A DNA stretch of 64,000 bases, taken from NCBI GenBank assembly GCA_037976565.1, contig CP137680.1:20610675-20674674 (forward strand), in the 5' to 3' direction. The stretch comes from Mesocentrotus franciscanus. Its lineage: Eukaryota > Echinodermata > Echinoidea > Camarodonta > Strongylocentrotidae. Shown in pieces: positions 22,609-34,063 of this stretch. The position numbers and the translations under genes were made by a program. The notes under the pieces were generated by a model that was not told the DNA's origin, did no database searches, and saw only the letters and a list, made by a program, of their open reading frames with translations. Positions within the stretch are counted from its first letter, which is position 1, and each line of letters opens with the position of its first letter.

Positions 22609-22700
22609 ACCAAAGGACAAAATTGCCGGTTTGGGATTCGAACCCACGACCTTCGCGGAACACGGGCCATAGCCGTGCGTTCTGACTTGGGAATTCGACA
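22609..22700 (-). repeat. tRNA-like SINE, split by the 967-bp hAT element
   Basis: The left part is at 21609-21641 (GGCAAATGTAGATTAATGCC) and the right part resumes after the hAT target duplication. GGGATTCGAACCC is, in reverse, a good Pol III B box. The same text occurs at 53085-53160. Confidence 0.6.
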
Positions 22701-22957
22701 CCCTTCAGCAAGTCACCTGATAACGGGTGTTACCAAACACCGAGAGAGGACTTCACTTTTACGATCGACATGTACAAGTCTGAAGCCATGCAAGCATCCT
22801 CCATCCATTTTAACAGAACAACACGCAATAAAAGGCCATCATCATACATTCTGAATCGAAAAGATGGATTAAAAAAAATCTTGAGTCTCTCGCAGCAAGT
22901 TCTCACTGGGACACCGAGTTTCGTTGCTGATGTGTGCGAGATTTATACTCGCACAAC

Positions 22958-23430
22958 CAGGAGCGTACGCAGGATTTTTTCAACGGGGGGGTTTTAACAT
23001 TTGAAAATCGCACCGAAAATTTCGCAACGACTCAGCCAGCCGCTGAATAAGCGGGGGTAAGAGCACATTTTTTTTGTGTGTGTGTGTCCAGTTTTTGAGG
23101 AAAAATTTCGCAACGACTTAGCCGGCCGCTGAATAAGCGGGGGTGTTACACCCACAAATGTAACAACGCCCACAAATGTAACAACGCCCACAAATGTAAT
23201 AACACTTTACCCACAAATGTAATAACACCCACAAATGTAATAATTTCACCCACAAATGTAATAACCACTTTACCCACAAATGTAATAATTTTGAATCACC
23301 CACAAATGTAATAATGACTTTACCCACAAATGTAATAAATTTGACCGGGTCTGGAAGAACAACTATGCTCTAAACCCATGCTTTATTACAGGATCTTAGT
23401 TTGGAAGATGGTGGGTCTTAATTTTAAAGT

Positions 23431-23462
<32 letters not shown>

Positions 23463-24349
23463 TGAAATAACCGAGTCTAGAGGAAAGACTACGTTCAATA
23501 CTCATGTTATTCCACATGAATAAGATGATGGGGTCTTAGTTTTGAAGATTAAAAAAAAATTAAACGGGTCTGGAGTAAAGACTACGCTCTAAACCCATGC
23601 TTTATTACCGGGTCTTAATTTGGAAGATGGAGGGGTCTTAGTTTAAAAGGTTTTTGTTTTGTTTTGTTTTATTTTTGAAATAACCGGGTGTGGAGTAAAG
23701 ACAACGCTCTAAACCCATGCTTTATTACAGGGTCTTAGTTTGGAGGATTGTTGGGTCTTAGATTTGAATTTTTTGTTTTGTTTTTTAATTAATCTGGAGG
23801 AAAGACTACGCTCGATTGTTATGTTATTCCACAGGAAAAGGATTAGGGTCTATGGGGTCTGTTTTTTTAATTTTTGAAATAACCGGGTCTGGAGTAAAGA
23901 CTGCGCGCTATACCCATGCTTTATTACAGGGTTTTAGTTTTGAACAAATTCGCTTCAAATTTATTACATTTGTGGGTAAAGTCATTATTACATTTGTGGG
24001 TGATTCAAAATTATTACATTTGTGGGTAAAGTGGTTATTACATTTGTGGGTAAAGTGTTATTACATTTGTGGGTGTTATTACATTTGTGGGTAAAGTGTT
24101 ATTACATTTGTGGGCGTTATTACATTTGTGGGTGTAACAGGGGGGTAAGAGCAATTTTTTTTTTTTTGTCCCGGAAATTGGAAAATTATACCGACGGATA
24201 TTTTGTTCAGTGGGGTGAGGTCATTTTTTTCCTGCATCTTTTGACACGAAAAAAAAGAATCTGAGGGGGGGGGTTTGTTCCGAAACACACACATACAAAA
24301 ATTTGAGGGGGGGTTTAACCCCCAAAACCCCCCGCTGCGTACGCGCCTG
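22958..24349. mobile_element. Non-autonomous hAT element, 1.39 kb, with mirrored internal arrays
   Basis: The ends CAGGAGCGTACGCAGG and CTGCGTACGCGCCTG are flanked by CGCACAAC (22950-22957 and 24350-24357). The uninterrupted site is at about 7605. Inside, about ten copies of ACCCACAAATGTAATAA at 23148-23340 are mirrored by TTATTACATTTGTGGGT copies at 23958-24140, with the same spacers in reverse order. The loop holds about five units of GGGTCTGGAGTAAAGAC text. No transposase is present. Confidence 0.88.
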
Positions 24350-24873
24350 CGCACAACAACACACAGTAATTCCCTGGTAATCTGAACAAGTCCGGTGGAA
24401 GTGAACTATGGTGCAATGCCGATAGAAAGAGACGAGAGTGTGTCTTTAATGTGATCTGCAATCTTACTTGGCCCTTTACGAATTGCACTGTTCATTCTTG
24501 CCAACAACTGCACCCACAGTGTAACAGTCATTTTCCAATTTCTTCACCCCTTTCATTTTCTTTTGATACCACTGCAAAATGAGCCAAACACTTTGGCAGG
24601 CGGGATTCCTGTAATCATACTCCCGGGAAATTTTACATCAAAAGACCCCCCCCCCCCTTTGGACAATCCTGGATCAACCAGGGCATGCATTTCCTGCAAC
24701 TTGGGACATGCTGAAGACTCTTTGCTCCAAAATCTTAAAGGTTCCCCAATAATACAAAAAACGCCTTGAAAGGGACAAGGAGAGGAGGGCGCATGGCAGA
24801 TACCCCCACCCACATTGCAGGATACGCCACTGTGGTTAGTAATTATCTTTCATTTATTCCTATATACACACAG

Positions 24874-24966
24874 AGTGCAACCTGACATGTGAGAATGGTG
24901 GTACCCTAAACCCCGTAGATTGCTCCTGTTCTTGCGACAGTAACTGGTATGGCGTCGATTGCTCAA
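24874..24966 (+). CDS. EGF/ShKT gene, exon with EGF-like module 3
   Basis: The acceptor ATACACACAG and donor A|GTAAGT are phase 1. It encodes CNLTCENGGTLNPVDC then SCSCDSNWYGVDC, a canonical EGF-like module with six cysteines (C-x3-C-x10-C-x-C-x-C-x8-C). A truncated copy of this exon is in block 1 at about 7950. Confidence 0.75.
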
Positions 24967-25254
24967 GTAAGTTTTACGTTTTAGCAAAATATCAGTCATA
25001 GCATTTTCTGAAAGTGAAAGTAACACTGTCATTATTTTGGGAAACAAACAGATTTTGCGACAATTTGGTAAATGAAATCAAACAATGCTAGTTATAGGTT
25101 CTTCCGTTGTTTCTTTTAGTAAACCGCACAAGATCAGGGTTGTATTGGAACACGTTGGCTTCTTAAAAATGTCCCTCGCTTTCCGTTCCATTTTTACAGA
25201 TTAGCGAACTGTTTTACATACCAATGGCAAAAAGATATAAATATAGATGAGAGA

Positions 25255-25340
25255 CAGACAGCGAGGGAGAGAGACAGAGAGAGATTGAGAGATGGAGAGA
25301 TTGAGAGATTGAGAGATTGAGAGGGAGAAATTGAGAAACC
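25255..25340 (+). repeat. (GA)n-rich tract in the last intron of the EGF/ShKT gene
   Basis: GAGAGA/GATTGAGA repeats are followed by GGAAAAGGAATTATTTAATTG, also found beside the (GA)n tracts upstream of RING-UBL genes B and C. This shows that these two features are adjacent in the ancestral block. Confidence 0.7.
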
Positions 25341-25718
25341 AAAATAGGAAAAGGAATTATTTAATTGAGGTTTTCAAATGAGTATGTGAATAAGTTGATC
25401 TGGTACAGTAGAACATCGGCCACCACAGCCCCTTCAATAAACAGTGAGTATCAATAGACAATGCTTCCTATATAGCGATCATTAGTCAAGCGTCCCACCA
25501 AAAGCTTTTGGGTCTTGGGTCCGGGGAGTAGGGAGGAGGGGCGGGAGGAGGGGAGGAGGGGAGATGGGAGAGCGAGAAAAAAAAAGTATGTCTGAGCGCA
25601 CAGCAGCTGGGAGGCTGTGAAAGGGTTGTGGGAGGGCTGTGGGAAAACCCTTCGACTTGTTAAGATGTTGATTTGTTCTATTATATATTTTTGGTTCATT
25701 TGTTTGTTTTTATCTTAG

Positions 25719-25840
25719 AACCTTGTATCCAAACTTCACGACTGTGCACAACCCGAACGCTGAGTCTATGTGGGGACGTAGCAATCATCGATGAACATTG
25801 CCCAGTCATGTGTGGCATCTGTCAAGAAAGATTGTCGTGA
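25719..25840 (+). CDS. EGF/ShKT gene, terminal exon with ShKT domain
   Basis: The acceptor TTTTTATCTTAG precedes 39 codons and a stop. The ShKT pattern is complete: C-x6-C-x7-C-x9-C-x3-C-x2-C (PCIQTSRLC ... HCPVMCGIC), then QERLS and TGA. ShKT domains are small disulfide-rich extracellular modules found at the C-terminus of many secreted invertebrate proteins; here it is a domain of a larger protein, not a toxin by itself. A near-identical exon at 40221-40339 ends differently. Confidence 0.78.
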
Positions 25841-27264
25841 GATGGTCGTATGAGCACCAACGATTCGTGAATGTGAACTACTACTCGAGATCCGCAGCTT
25901 TTTCTTCGCTATCTCCCATAACATGTTTTTAATTGAAATTAATAATCTAAAATGTGATTGATCACCAGGACTTTCGTGAAATGAACTCAAGGAAATGCCA
26001 TGTTTATTGTCCATAAAAGTAATTGTCGATTTACGTAATATGTCAGTGTAATAATCGCAAGTTTCAATAGGATATTACGAGGCTTTTGAAATTGACTACG
26101 TCGATTCGATCTTGTGGACTGTTTTCCTTTACTGTTGATTGCTAGCCCTGCTCTGTTTAGTCTCAATCAAGGGAACCTCAAAGGCTTGTTCAGATATGGC
26201 ACGGTAAACCGCCGCAAAAAAGATGTATACATGTTAAGCGTATATTACAATTTACGTCATCCTGAAGAAGAAAAAAACACCGCCGGGGATTTGCAGCTTC
26301 ATATCTGAGCGAGCCTTATATGCTGAAATCACTTTATCGTTTCTGATAATTAGCCTTTGCTTAGGTCATTTTCCTATGATTAGATACATGAAATATTTTC
26401 TATAAGAATTCTGGTTAAACCAGTAGAACATATTATTGTAATTGTAACTAAGCTAATCTAACTTATCTTTATTGTATAAGTCGTCATGATTAAACAATGT
26501 TTAAATGCAATATATTCAACAATATGTGAACATTTCTATGTACAATACAGTTTGTAAATTCTGAAGAGCAAACGAATGTACTTCAAGCACAAATATAAAC
26601 AAATATATATATTTCTCTCTAAATCATGTTGCGTGTATGTATGCATCTGTGAAGTTCGCCAACTTCCTTCCTTTCTCTCCTCCGAATTCTTTTACTCTGT
26701 CATCTTTCTTTACCCATTTTTATCATTCATTCTATTCCCTCTTCTCTGGCAGTTTCTCTCCACTTAGTTTTCAGGTTGCAATAATTTTTCATTCATTGTA
26801 TTCTACTAAAGGATGACAAATTTAGATATTTTCTATAAGAATTCTGGTCAAACCAGTAGAACCTATTTTGGTGTAACTAAGCTCATCTCATTTATCTTTA
26901 TTGTACAGTTTGTAAATTATGAAGAGCAAACAAATGTACTTCAAGCACAAATATAGAAAATATATATATTTCTTTCTAAATCATCTTGCGTGTATGTTTA
27001 TATCTGTCATCTTTCTTTTCCACTTCTTCCTCATTCATTCTATTCCCCTCTTCTCTGTCAGTTTCTCTTCAATAAGTTTTCAGGTTGCAGTAGTTTGTCC
27101 TTCATTGTATTTTACTAAAGGATAACAAATTTAGATGATTAAAGAGACAAGCCAATTTTATTTTGCTACAAAGCGACACACAAGTCACAACTAGACAGTA
27201 CAACTTATTTTTGTTTTGTTAATACGCTTAGCATACTCTAATAATCTATTTACACTTTGACAAG
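25841..27264. other. 3' flank of the EGF/ShKT block, non-coding
   Basis: The text (GATTGCTAGCCCTGCTCTGT, CACTTTATCGTTTCTGATAATT) is repeated at 7966-8885, 31021-31630 and 40520-41890. Short internal duplications occur here, e.g. 26576-26760 against 26930-27070. No gene is seen. Confidence 0.65.
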
Positions 27265-27976
27265 TAGTGGCGTATCTGACTAGGGGCAGAGGGGACACGT
27301 GCCGCGGGGGGGGGGAGAAAAAGAGAAAGAGAGGGAGATAAAAAGAAGATAACTCACGAAACTTTAAAGATTACAGTATGCGCCTCAATACGGAAGGTAG
27401 TATAAATGCATTTTGTGAAGGTTTAAAATTTGAAAGTGTTCTAAAGGTTGGTCGCTTTGCACCCCTGCATTATTGTGCTGCTATAGGATCTCATAAATTG
27501 CCGACGCAATATAGGATAGACTTTAAAGAAACCTTTTTAAAGGGTTAACAAAATTTGACCAAAGAAATTATAATGTTATTGCTTCGCTACCTATACGTTC
27601 CATTAGCCTCTTTATAAATACACTGTATTGCGCTCCAATACTGGAATGTTAAAGGTATTTGTAATGGTTCAACTTTCTGAAAAAAGTCTTAACTTTCGGT
27701 TACCTTGAGAATTCTTCGGCTGTCTTTTTTCAGGGTTGTCATTAATTTCGAACCCCACTTGCATGACTTGTGGAAGAAAGCCAATTACTAATGTTAAACA
27801 TTTTAAGCTGTACAGATCGAGTACATTACTCCCTAGAAATTGCGTACAAATGCAATAAATGTCTATCGTTCCATCGTTTTGCTACCTTGCTAGTACAGTT
27901 ACGTAGATAAATTTGGGCAACGGGGCACAGATTTAATGTTTGCGCCGGACAGCCATAATGCCTAGATGCGCCACTG
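27265..27976 (+). mobile_element. hAT-like element, block 2 copy of the ancestral insertion
   Basis: The ends TAGTGGCGTATCTG and GATGCGCCACTG are flanked by decayed versions of the TTGACAAG duplication. It is collinear with 8886-9626. Confidence 0.75.
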
Positions 27977-28227
27977 TTTACAAATAGTGCGTTAAAAAAC
28001 TGTTAATACTTGGTGGATAATAAGTCGAAATTTACTTTAATTTTGGATTATAAACACATCTTGACAAAAAGGCAAAAGAAAAACGCGGGCATATTTTTTA
28101 GTTCTTTCCTTTGGTAACACCAACACATCAATCGTATGGAAAAATGTTTATTCGGATGAATTTGTAACCCAAATTTGAGCCAGCTTGTTCCAGAAGGGAA
28201 GAATAATTATACTCAGCAATAGAAAAA

Positions 28228-28272
<45 letters not shown>
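28228..28272. repeat. (TA)n microsatellite
   Basis: Perfect alternating TA lies in the flank downstream of RING-UBL gene B. Confidence 0.9.
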
Positions 28273-28277
<5 letters not shown>

Positions 28278-29080
28278 GTTAAACATATATCAAACTGAAG
28301 AAAAATTAATACTCTACCAACATCAATTAAGATACGTTTTGAACATCCATGCTTGGATGGGCACATTCCTTTAAACCGTTAGAAGGTCTGATTAAGAAAA
28401 TTGCAAATATATTAATGCAAGTTGCCATTCAAATGTTAATGACATGTGCATTTGTAAGACATTCTTGTTCAACAATGAAAATAAAGAATGCTAAACAATG
28501 AGGATGATCGAGCTCTGGATGTCAACTGTAGTCTCGGGACTGCACGGTCAGGATGCCTCTCTTTTCCACCCAAGATCGTTATGAGCCGTAGGATATCTCC
28601 ATGCAATGCTCATCAACACTTGAATGGTCAGATACTCTGTTTTTTTTTAATTTTCTTTCAAAGACTCGTAGTTCGATGTGTGAAAGATAAGTTTACATTA
28701 AATATTTATTTGAAAATCTTAACTAAAAATAGTGTCCACTGTTTTTCTTCTGAGTGTATTATGCTCGCAGTATTTATATATATATCGGTTAATGTACACT
28801 TGTGGGCGTAAAATGGAACATAAAAATGACGACTATATAATGCAATATAGGCTAGTATTGCGCATTATCATAGTTTTGACAACGTAGGAATGTTATAATT
28901 GGACAAACTATAACAAAACAACTTGATATTTATAATAATTCTTTTTTGTATGACCTCCCTGTCGAAGATCCAAGTTGCATTTGGAAAATATTGCAATAAT
29001 GCATTACACAATCGTTTTGGGGTGATATATACATATTCACTTCACGCAATCCTGGGAACTCATCTCTAAGACAATGCGGT

Positions 29081-29511
29081 TTAATGGGTCATGTTTCCTC
29101 CTTTCCCAGGAAATGAGAGCTGGATGGTAGAGTGTTTCCCTATGCCATACTTCTCCAGAGTCGTTGAGCCTTGCAGCTGCTTGCCTTTATAAATCAGACG
29201 CTGTACATCGGCTGGGATGCCGATCTTCTCCTCGACCTGTCGCTTGAGGGCGTCTGCCGTGTCTGACAAGCAAACGTAGAAGGATTGTGTCTTGCCTTCG
29301 AGGTTACACACCCAGATCTGCACTGTTTCCGCTGCCTCAATGGTTAGATGTTGCCATCTTGGTGCAGCCTTTTTTACCACTTTTTTCATGATAGCTGCCT
29401 GCTCCTCGATGATGCAGTTGAGCTTGTAGTTCTGCTTTAGACCGTCCAAGCCCCTGGAGGGGATACTGGTCTTCTTCTGGCAGAGACAGCATTTGATGTC
29501 AGATGTCCAAC
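29081..29511 (-). CDS. RING-UBL gene B, exon 2
   Basis: It is 431 bp, identical in length to A and C exon 2. After GWTSDIKCCLC (end of RING) comes a linker with KKVVKKAAPRW, then the UBL (ETVQIWVCNLEGK ... SFPGKGG) and the tail NMTH. Lysines equivalent to ubiquitin K11, K48 and K63 are present. The frame is open throughout. Two extra cysteines (VCNLEG, YVCLSD) are unique to this copy. Confidence 0.8.
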
Positions 29512-29798
29512 CTTTATAAGCATAAGCAAAATTAGGAAAACAACAATAACAACTACTGTATAAGTCATTTTTATTTTAAATAGAGGAGCACTTACATTGT
29601 AAAATACATAATTGACACAGCTTTAATTTAAATCATATCTTCAACGACGGATCCAAAGTATGCCCCTTGCACTTCAATAGGGCCTATCCATCGCACTTTG
29701 ATCTATAGAGCGGCAGTGGTCAGAATAATATTCATAAAGGTGACAACAGAAGATTTGAAGAAATTTGAAGTCATAATAAACTTACTATAAAGACTTAC

Positions 29799-29964
29799 AG
29801 TAATATAAAGCCTCTGAGGCTACCAGCTTTTGAAGACATTCCAGGCAGTAGGTATGGCCACAATCTAGATCCCTAGCCTCTTTCAGTATATCGTGACAGA
29901 TCGGACAATTCAGGGTCTCTACGAGATTAACATACAACGAATTTAGATCCTTGTGACTCTCCAT
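29799..29964 (-). CDS. RING-UBL gene B, exon 1 with a replaced splice donor
   Basis: ATG at 29964 starts MESHKDLNSLYVNLVETL, and the RING cysteines are intact. The donor used by A, C and E (G|GTACGTACG) is gone because most of the intron was deleted. A good T|GTAAGTC donor lies 12 nt further on and keeps phase 1, adding four residues (ALYY) before joining exon 2 and changing the junction Gly to Cys; predicted length is 198 aa. An upstream in-frame start (codon MISQRRSNS, 30045) is an alternative. Splicing here is inferred. Confidence 0.68.
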
Positions 29965-30094
29965 TGTCGTTGTGGTGATGATATTTTTGTTCCTATATTC
30001 TGGAGTCTCCAGTCTTTCAGAATTCGACCTTCTCTGACTGATCACCAGACCATATAGAACTGCTTCTTCACCAAGTCAGAGCTCGATCGTAGTT

Positions 30095-30104
30095 GGTTTT
30101 CCCC
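30095..30104 (-). promoter_or_regulatory. kappaB/Dorsal-like motif upstream of gene B
   Basis: TGGTTTTCCC (reverse GGGAAAACCA) fits GGG(W)4CCM and aligns with the same position in A, C and E. It is about 130 bp upstream of the ATG. Confidence 0.35.
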
Positions 30105-30389
30105 ACGAAATTTGCGACATTGCTCTCTTTTGGAGAACTTTCAAGCTGCATCCGCCTGTGTTGCGCAATGGTTCATATTTTTCTTCCAGGGAAAACGATA
30201 ATTGCAAGCCCTTGCGAGAAAAAAAAATCAACGGGACAATAAAGTATTACGTTACACGAACATGATTTCTGTTGGATACACTATTGAAATCTGAGTCGAC
30301 TTTTTTTCTCAGACGGATGAAACAAACCCCCAAAAAAAAAAAAAAAAGTAAAAGTGGAAATTAAGTTCCTGTTTTGGGGGCGAAGGACT

Positions 30390-30815
30390 CAATTAAGAGA
30401 GAGAGAAAGATAGAAAAAGGGAAAGAGAGAGAAAAAGAGAGGAGAGAAGAGAGAAAGATAGAGATAGATAAAGGGAGAGAGGGAGAGAGAGAGAGGGGGA
30501 AAGAGAGGGAGAGAGAGAGGAAAAAGAGAGGGAGAGAGAGAGAAGAGATAGAGAGAGGAGAGAGAGGGGGAAGAGAGGGAGAGAGAGAGAGAGAAAGGGA
30601 GAGGGGAAAGAGAGGGATTGAGAGAGAAGAGACAGAGACAGAGAGGCAGATACAGAGACAGGTAGAGAGAGAGAGAGAGAAAGAGTGAAAGAGGGAAAGA
30701 GAGACAGACAGACAGAGAGGCAGATACAGAGACAGACAGAGATAAAGAGAGAGGGAGAGAGAGAAAGAGAGAAAGAGGGAGAAAGAGAGATAGAGAGAGA
30801 GAGAGAGGGAGATAT
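30390..30815 (+). repeat. (GA)n microsatellite upstream of gene B
   Basis: There is over 400 bp of GA/GGGA/GACA repeats. Long open frames on both strands here are low-complexity only. Confidence 0.92.
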
Positions 30816-30866
30816 GGAGAAAGCACATCAGGAAAAGGAATGATTAAATTGAGGCTTTCAAATGAG

Positions 30867-31005
30867 GCTTATTCCGAAAGGTCGGGTAGCGTCGCGTCGC
30901 GTCGCGTTAAATTGAACGCGACCATTCGTCCAAAGCCCTCCCGGTTTTGCCGAAAGGATGCGTTGAGAACGGAGTACCGCCTTAACACACCCTTTCGGTA
31001 TAAGC
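30867..31005. mobile_element. Short TIR element at a block junction
   Basis: It starts GCTTATTCCGAAAGG and ends CCTTTCGGTATAAGC, imperfect inverted repeats, and includes GTCGCGTCGCGTCGCG. It lies exactly where the EGF/ShKT part of block 3 is missing. Confidence 0.55.
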
Positions 31006-31630
31006 GGGGGCTTTTCTTCTGAAATCACTTTATCGTTTCTGATAATTAGCCTTTGCTTAGGTCATTTTCCTATGATTAGATACATGAAATATTTTCTATG
31101 AGAATTCTGGTTAAACCAGTAGAACATATTTTGGTAATTTACTCATCTCATTTATCTTTATAAGTAGTAATGATTAAGTAATGTTTAATATCTATTCAAT
31201 ATGCGAACATGTCTTTGTACAATACAGTTTGTAATTTTGAAGAGCAAACGAATGTACTTCAAGCACAAATATAGAAAATGTATATATTTCTTTCTAAATC
31301 ATCTTGCGTGTATGTTTATATCTGTGAAGTTTGCTAATTCCCTTCCTTTCTCTCCTCCGAATTCTTTTAAACTGTCATCTATCTTTTCCACTTCTTTCTC
31401 ATTCAGTCTATTCCCCTCTTCTCTGTCAGTTTCTCTCCATTTAGTTTTTAAGGTTGCAATAATATTTCCTTCATTGTATTCTAATAAATGATGACAAATT
31501 TAGATGATTTAAGAGACAAGCCAATTTTATTTTGCTACAAAGCGACACACAAGTCACAACTAGACAGTACAACTTATTATATTTTGTTAATACGCTTAGC
31601 ATACTCCCATGATATATAGACTTTGACAAG

Positions 31631-32389
31631 TAGTGGCGTAACTGATTGGGGGCAGAAGGGGCACGTGCCGTGGGCACACTTGAAGGGGCGCAAAAAAAAT
31701 TAAGAGAAAGAGAGGGGAAGAAAACTCACGAACCGTTAAGGATTACAGTATGCGCCTTAATACGGAAGGTAGTATAAATGCATTTTGTGAAGGTTTAAAA
31801 TTTGAAAATGTTCTAAAGGTTGGTCGCTTTGCACCCCTGCATTATTGTGCTGATGTAGGATCTCATAAATTGCCGTCGCAATATAGGATAGACTTTATAG
31901 AAACCTTTTTATAGGGTTAACAAAATTTGACCAAAGAAATTATAATGTTATTGCTTCGCTACCTGCACAACCAGCCGGCCTGTGTATTAAATTACCGGTC
32001 ACCGTATTTTTTTGAAAGTGGAGCTGAATTGGTGTGATCGGATTTAATCTAAATTGCACACATAAGTTCCATCAGCCTCGTGATAAATATTGTGCTCCAA
32101 TACTAGAATATCGGCTGTATTTTTTCAGGGTTGTCATTAATGTCGAACCCCACTGCATGACTTGTGGAAGAAAGCTAATTAATGATTGACATTTTTAAGC
32201 TGTACAGATCGAGTTCATTGCTCCCATGCGATTTTTGCTGAATGTTAAATGCTTAGAAATTGCGTAAAAATGCAATAAATGTCTATCGTCCGATCGCCTT
32301 GCTCCCTTGCTTGTATAGGAAACGGGGGCACAGATCTAATGTTTGCCCCGGACAGCCATATTGCCTAGATACGCCATTGTTGGCAAGTA
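31631..32389 (+). mobile_element. hAT-like element, block 3 copy of the ancestral insertion
   Basis: TAGTGGCGTAACTG start and TACGCCATTG end, with flanks TTGACAAG and TTGGCAAG. A fragment of the TTAA-type MITE (about 31966-32060, CACAACCAGCCGGCC) is embedded. Confidence 0.75.
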
Positions 32390-32944
32390 GTGTGTTAAAA
32401 GCTGTTAACACTCGGGGGATAATAAGTCGAAAATTACTTTTCACATTTAAACGAAGGTTGCATAATGCTGAAGGATTAATATTTTCTTTGAATTAAGTTT
32501 CATGAAAAATTAGTACTACAACAATTTCCCAACGCCGTGATCTAAATACAAAGATGAACGTACAGGTGATATAAAATGACACGTTTGAGCGAACAGAGTA
32601 TTTTGGCGGTGGGGTTAGGGGCACAGGGGGCACATACCTTAAGTACAAAATAAAAAAGTGCACCCTTTAATATGCACCCGGACCAATTCGAGACATCTAA
32701 AGCTCCTCGAAATGTGATAGTACCTTTTTGTCCGAAGATCTTTGACTTGTGTCTCTCTGTCTTTTGATGATGCATTATTGCCAAGTATTGTGCATAATCA
32801 TGGTTTTGACAACATATAAATGGACAAAACAACTTGATATTTATAATAAATCATTTTTTTTGGTATAATCCCCCTGTCGAAGATACGAGTTGCGTTTCGA
32901 AAATTCGGACAATAAAGATTACACCATTTGGCAATAGCGCATAC

Positions 32945-33480
32945 TATGTTGTGGCATCAGGTTAAGATTTTGAATTTGTTATCATAATTTTGAAAGTATG
33001 CATTCCTTTTCCATGAAACTTAAACATAAGGGTTATCAAGTATCACCAATCATGTGATTGGTCTTTATGTGACAAAGTCGAGGTCAAATGTCATTTCAGG
33101 TCTGCAAACTTAGACTTTGTTGTGGCATCAACATCAAGATTTTGAATTTTTAGCATAATTTCAAAAGTGTTGTTCAAATTCCATGAAACTTGTACCCAAG
33201 TGTAATCAAGTATCACAAATCATATGACACAAATTCCAGGTCAAAAAGTCAAGGTCAAAGGTCATATTAGGTCAGTAGACTTGGATTATGTTTTTCACAA
33301 CTTAATACGAGAATTAATAAATCAATTTTTGTTATTTGTTCATATTTCATGAAAGTTATCAATCTTGGTACAAATAATAGTAAATATTCTTTTGATGATT
33401 CTTAGTCAATATTTACTTCAAAATGCTGATTATATTCAGAGGATTCCATTTTAGGGAGCCTGCTAATGGGCCACCCTGCC
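32945..33480 (+). repeat. ~170-bp tandem repeat with AGGTCAAAGGTCA motif, block 3 only
   Basis: TTGTTGTGGCATCA...AAGATTTTGAATTT units repeat about twice. GTCAAGGTCAAAGGTCAT contains a direct repeat of AGGTCA with one-base spacing. It is absent from the equivalent place in blocks 1, 2 and 5. Confidence 0.6.
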
Positions 33481-33632
33481 TATAAATAATGTCCCAACCT
33501 CAATTTTTTATCGTATCGAATTGCGTAATGCGAGACCGCCAATAGCGTTTCCCTTGTTTAATGTTATATATATATATATATATATTATTCACTTCACGAA
33601 ATGCTGGGAACTCATCTCTCAGACAATGTGAT

Positions 33633-34063
33633 TTAATGGGCCATGTTTCCTCCTTTTTGACGAGTTAAGAGCTCAATGTTAGAGTGTGCCCCTATGCCAT
33701 ACTCCTCCAAACTCGTTGAGCCTTCCAGCTGCTGGCCCTGAAAAATCAGACGCTGTACATTGGGTGGGATGCCGATCTTCTTCTCGACCTGTCGCTTGAG
33801 GGCGTCTGCCGTGTCTGACAAGCGAACGTGGAAGGATTGTGACTTGCCATTGAGATCACGTACCCAGATCTGCAGCGTTCTCTCTTGCTGTGTCGGTATG
33901 ACAGAGGCCTGTTCGGCGAACATAGCTTCCATTTTCTTCATGATAGCTGCCTGCTCTTGGATGATGCAGTTGAGCTTGAAGTTCTGCTTCAGACCGTTCA
34001 AGCCCGTGGAGGGGATACTGGTCATCTTCTGGCAGAGACAGCATTTGATGTTAGACGTCCAAC
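33633..34063 (-). CDS. RING-UBL gene C, exon 2
   Basis: It is 431 bp. It begins GWTSNIKCCLCQKMTSIP, then a linker rich in Met/Ala/Glu (AAIMKKMEAMFAEQAS), then UBL (TLQIWVRDLNGK ... LLTRQKGG) and the tail NMAH. The ubiquitin K63 equivalent is Ala here; K11 and K48 equivalents are kept. The linker belongs to the AEQAS subfamily with D and E, not the VVK subfamily of A and B. Exon 1 is at 34857-35010, giving 194 aa. Confidence 0.82.

Noticed and set aside
22609..22700. Possible functional tRNA gene from GGGATTCGAACCC
   Set aside because: Only the B-box half is convincing; the text is shared with other SINE-like copies and no cloverleaf could be built by eye.
23148..24140. CRISPR-like array of 17-bp repeats
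   Set aside because: The spacers are short, non-unique and mirrored within a transposon in an animal genome; this is not CRISPR.
30361..30828. Long Ser/Leu-rich reading frames (also at 16016-16465, 35478-35795, 45859-46053, 62472-63147)
   Set aside because: They are translations of (GA)n or (CT)n microsatellites with no domain and no splice context.
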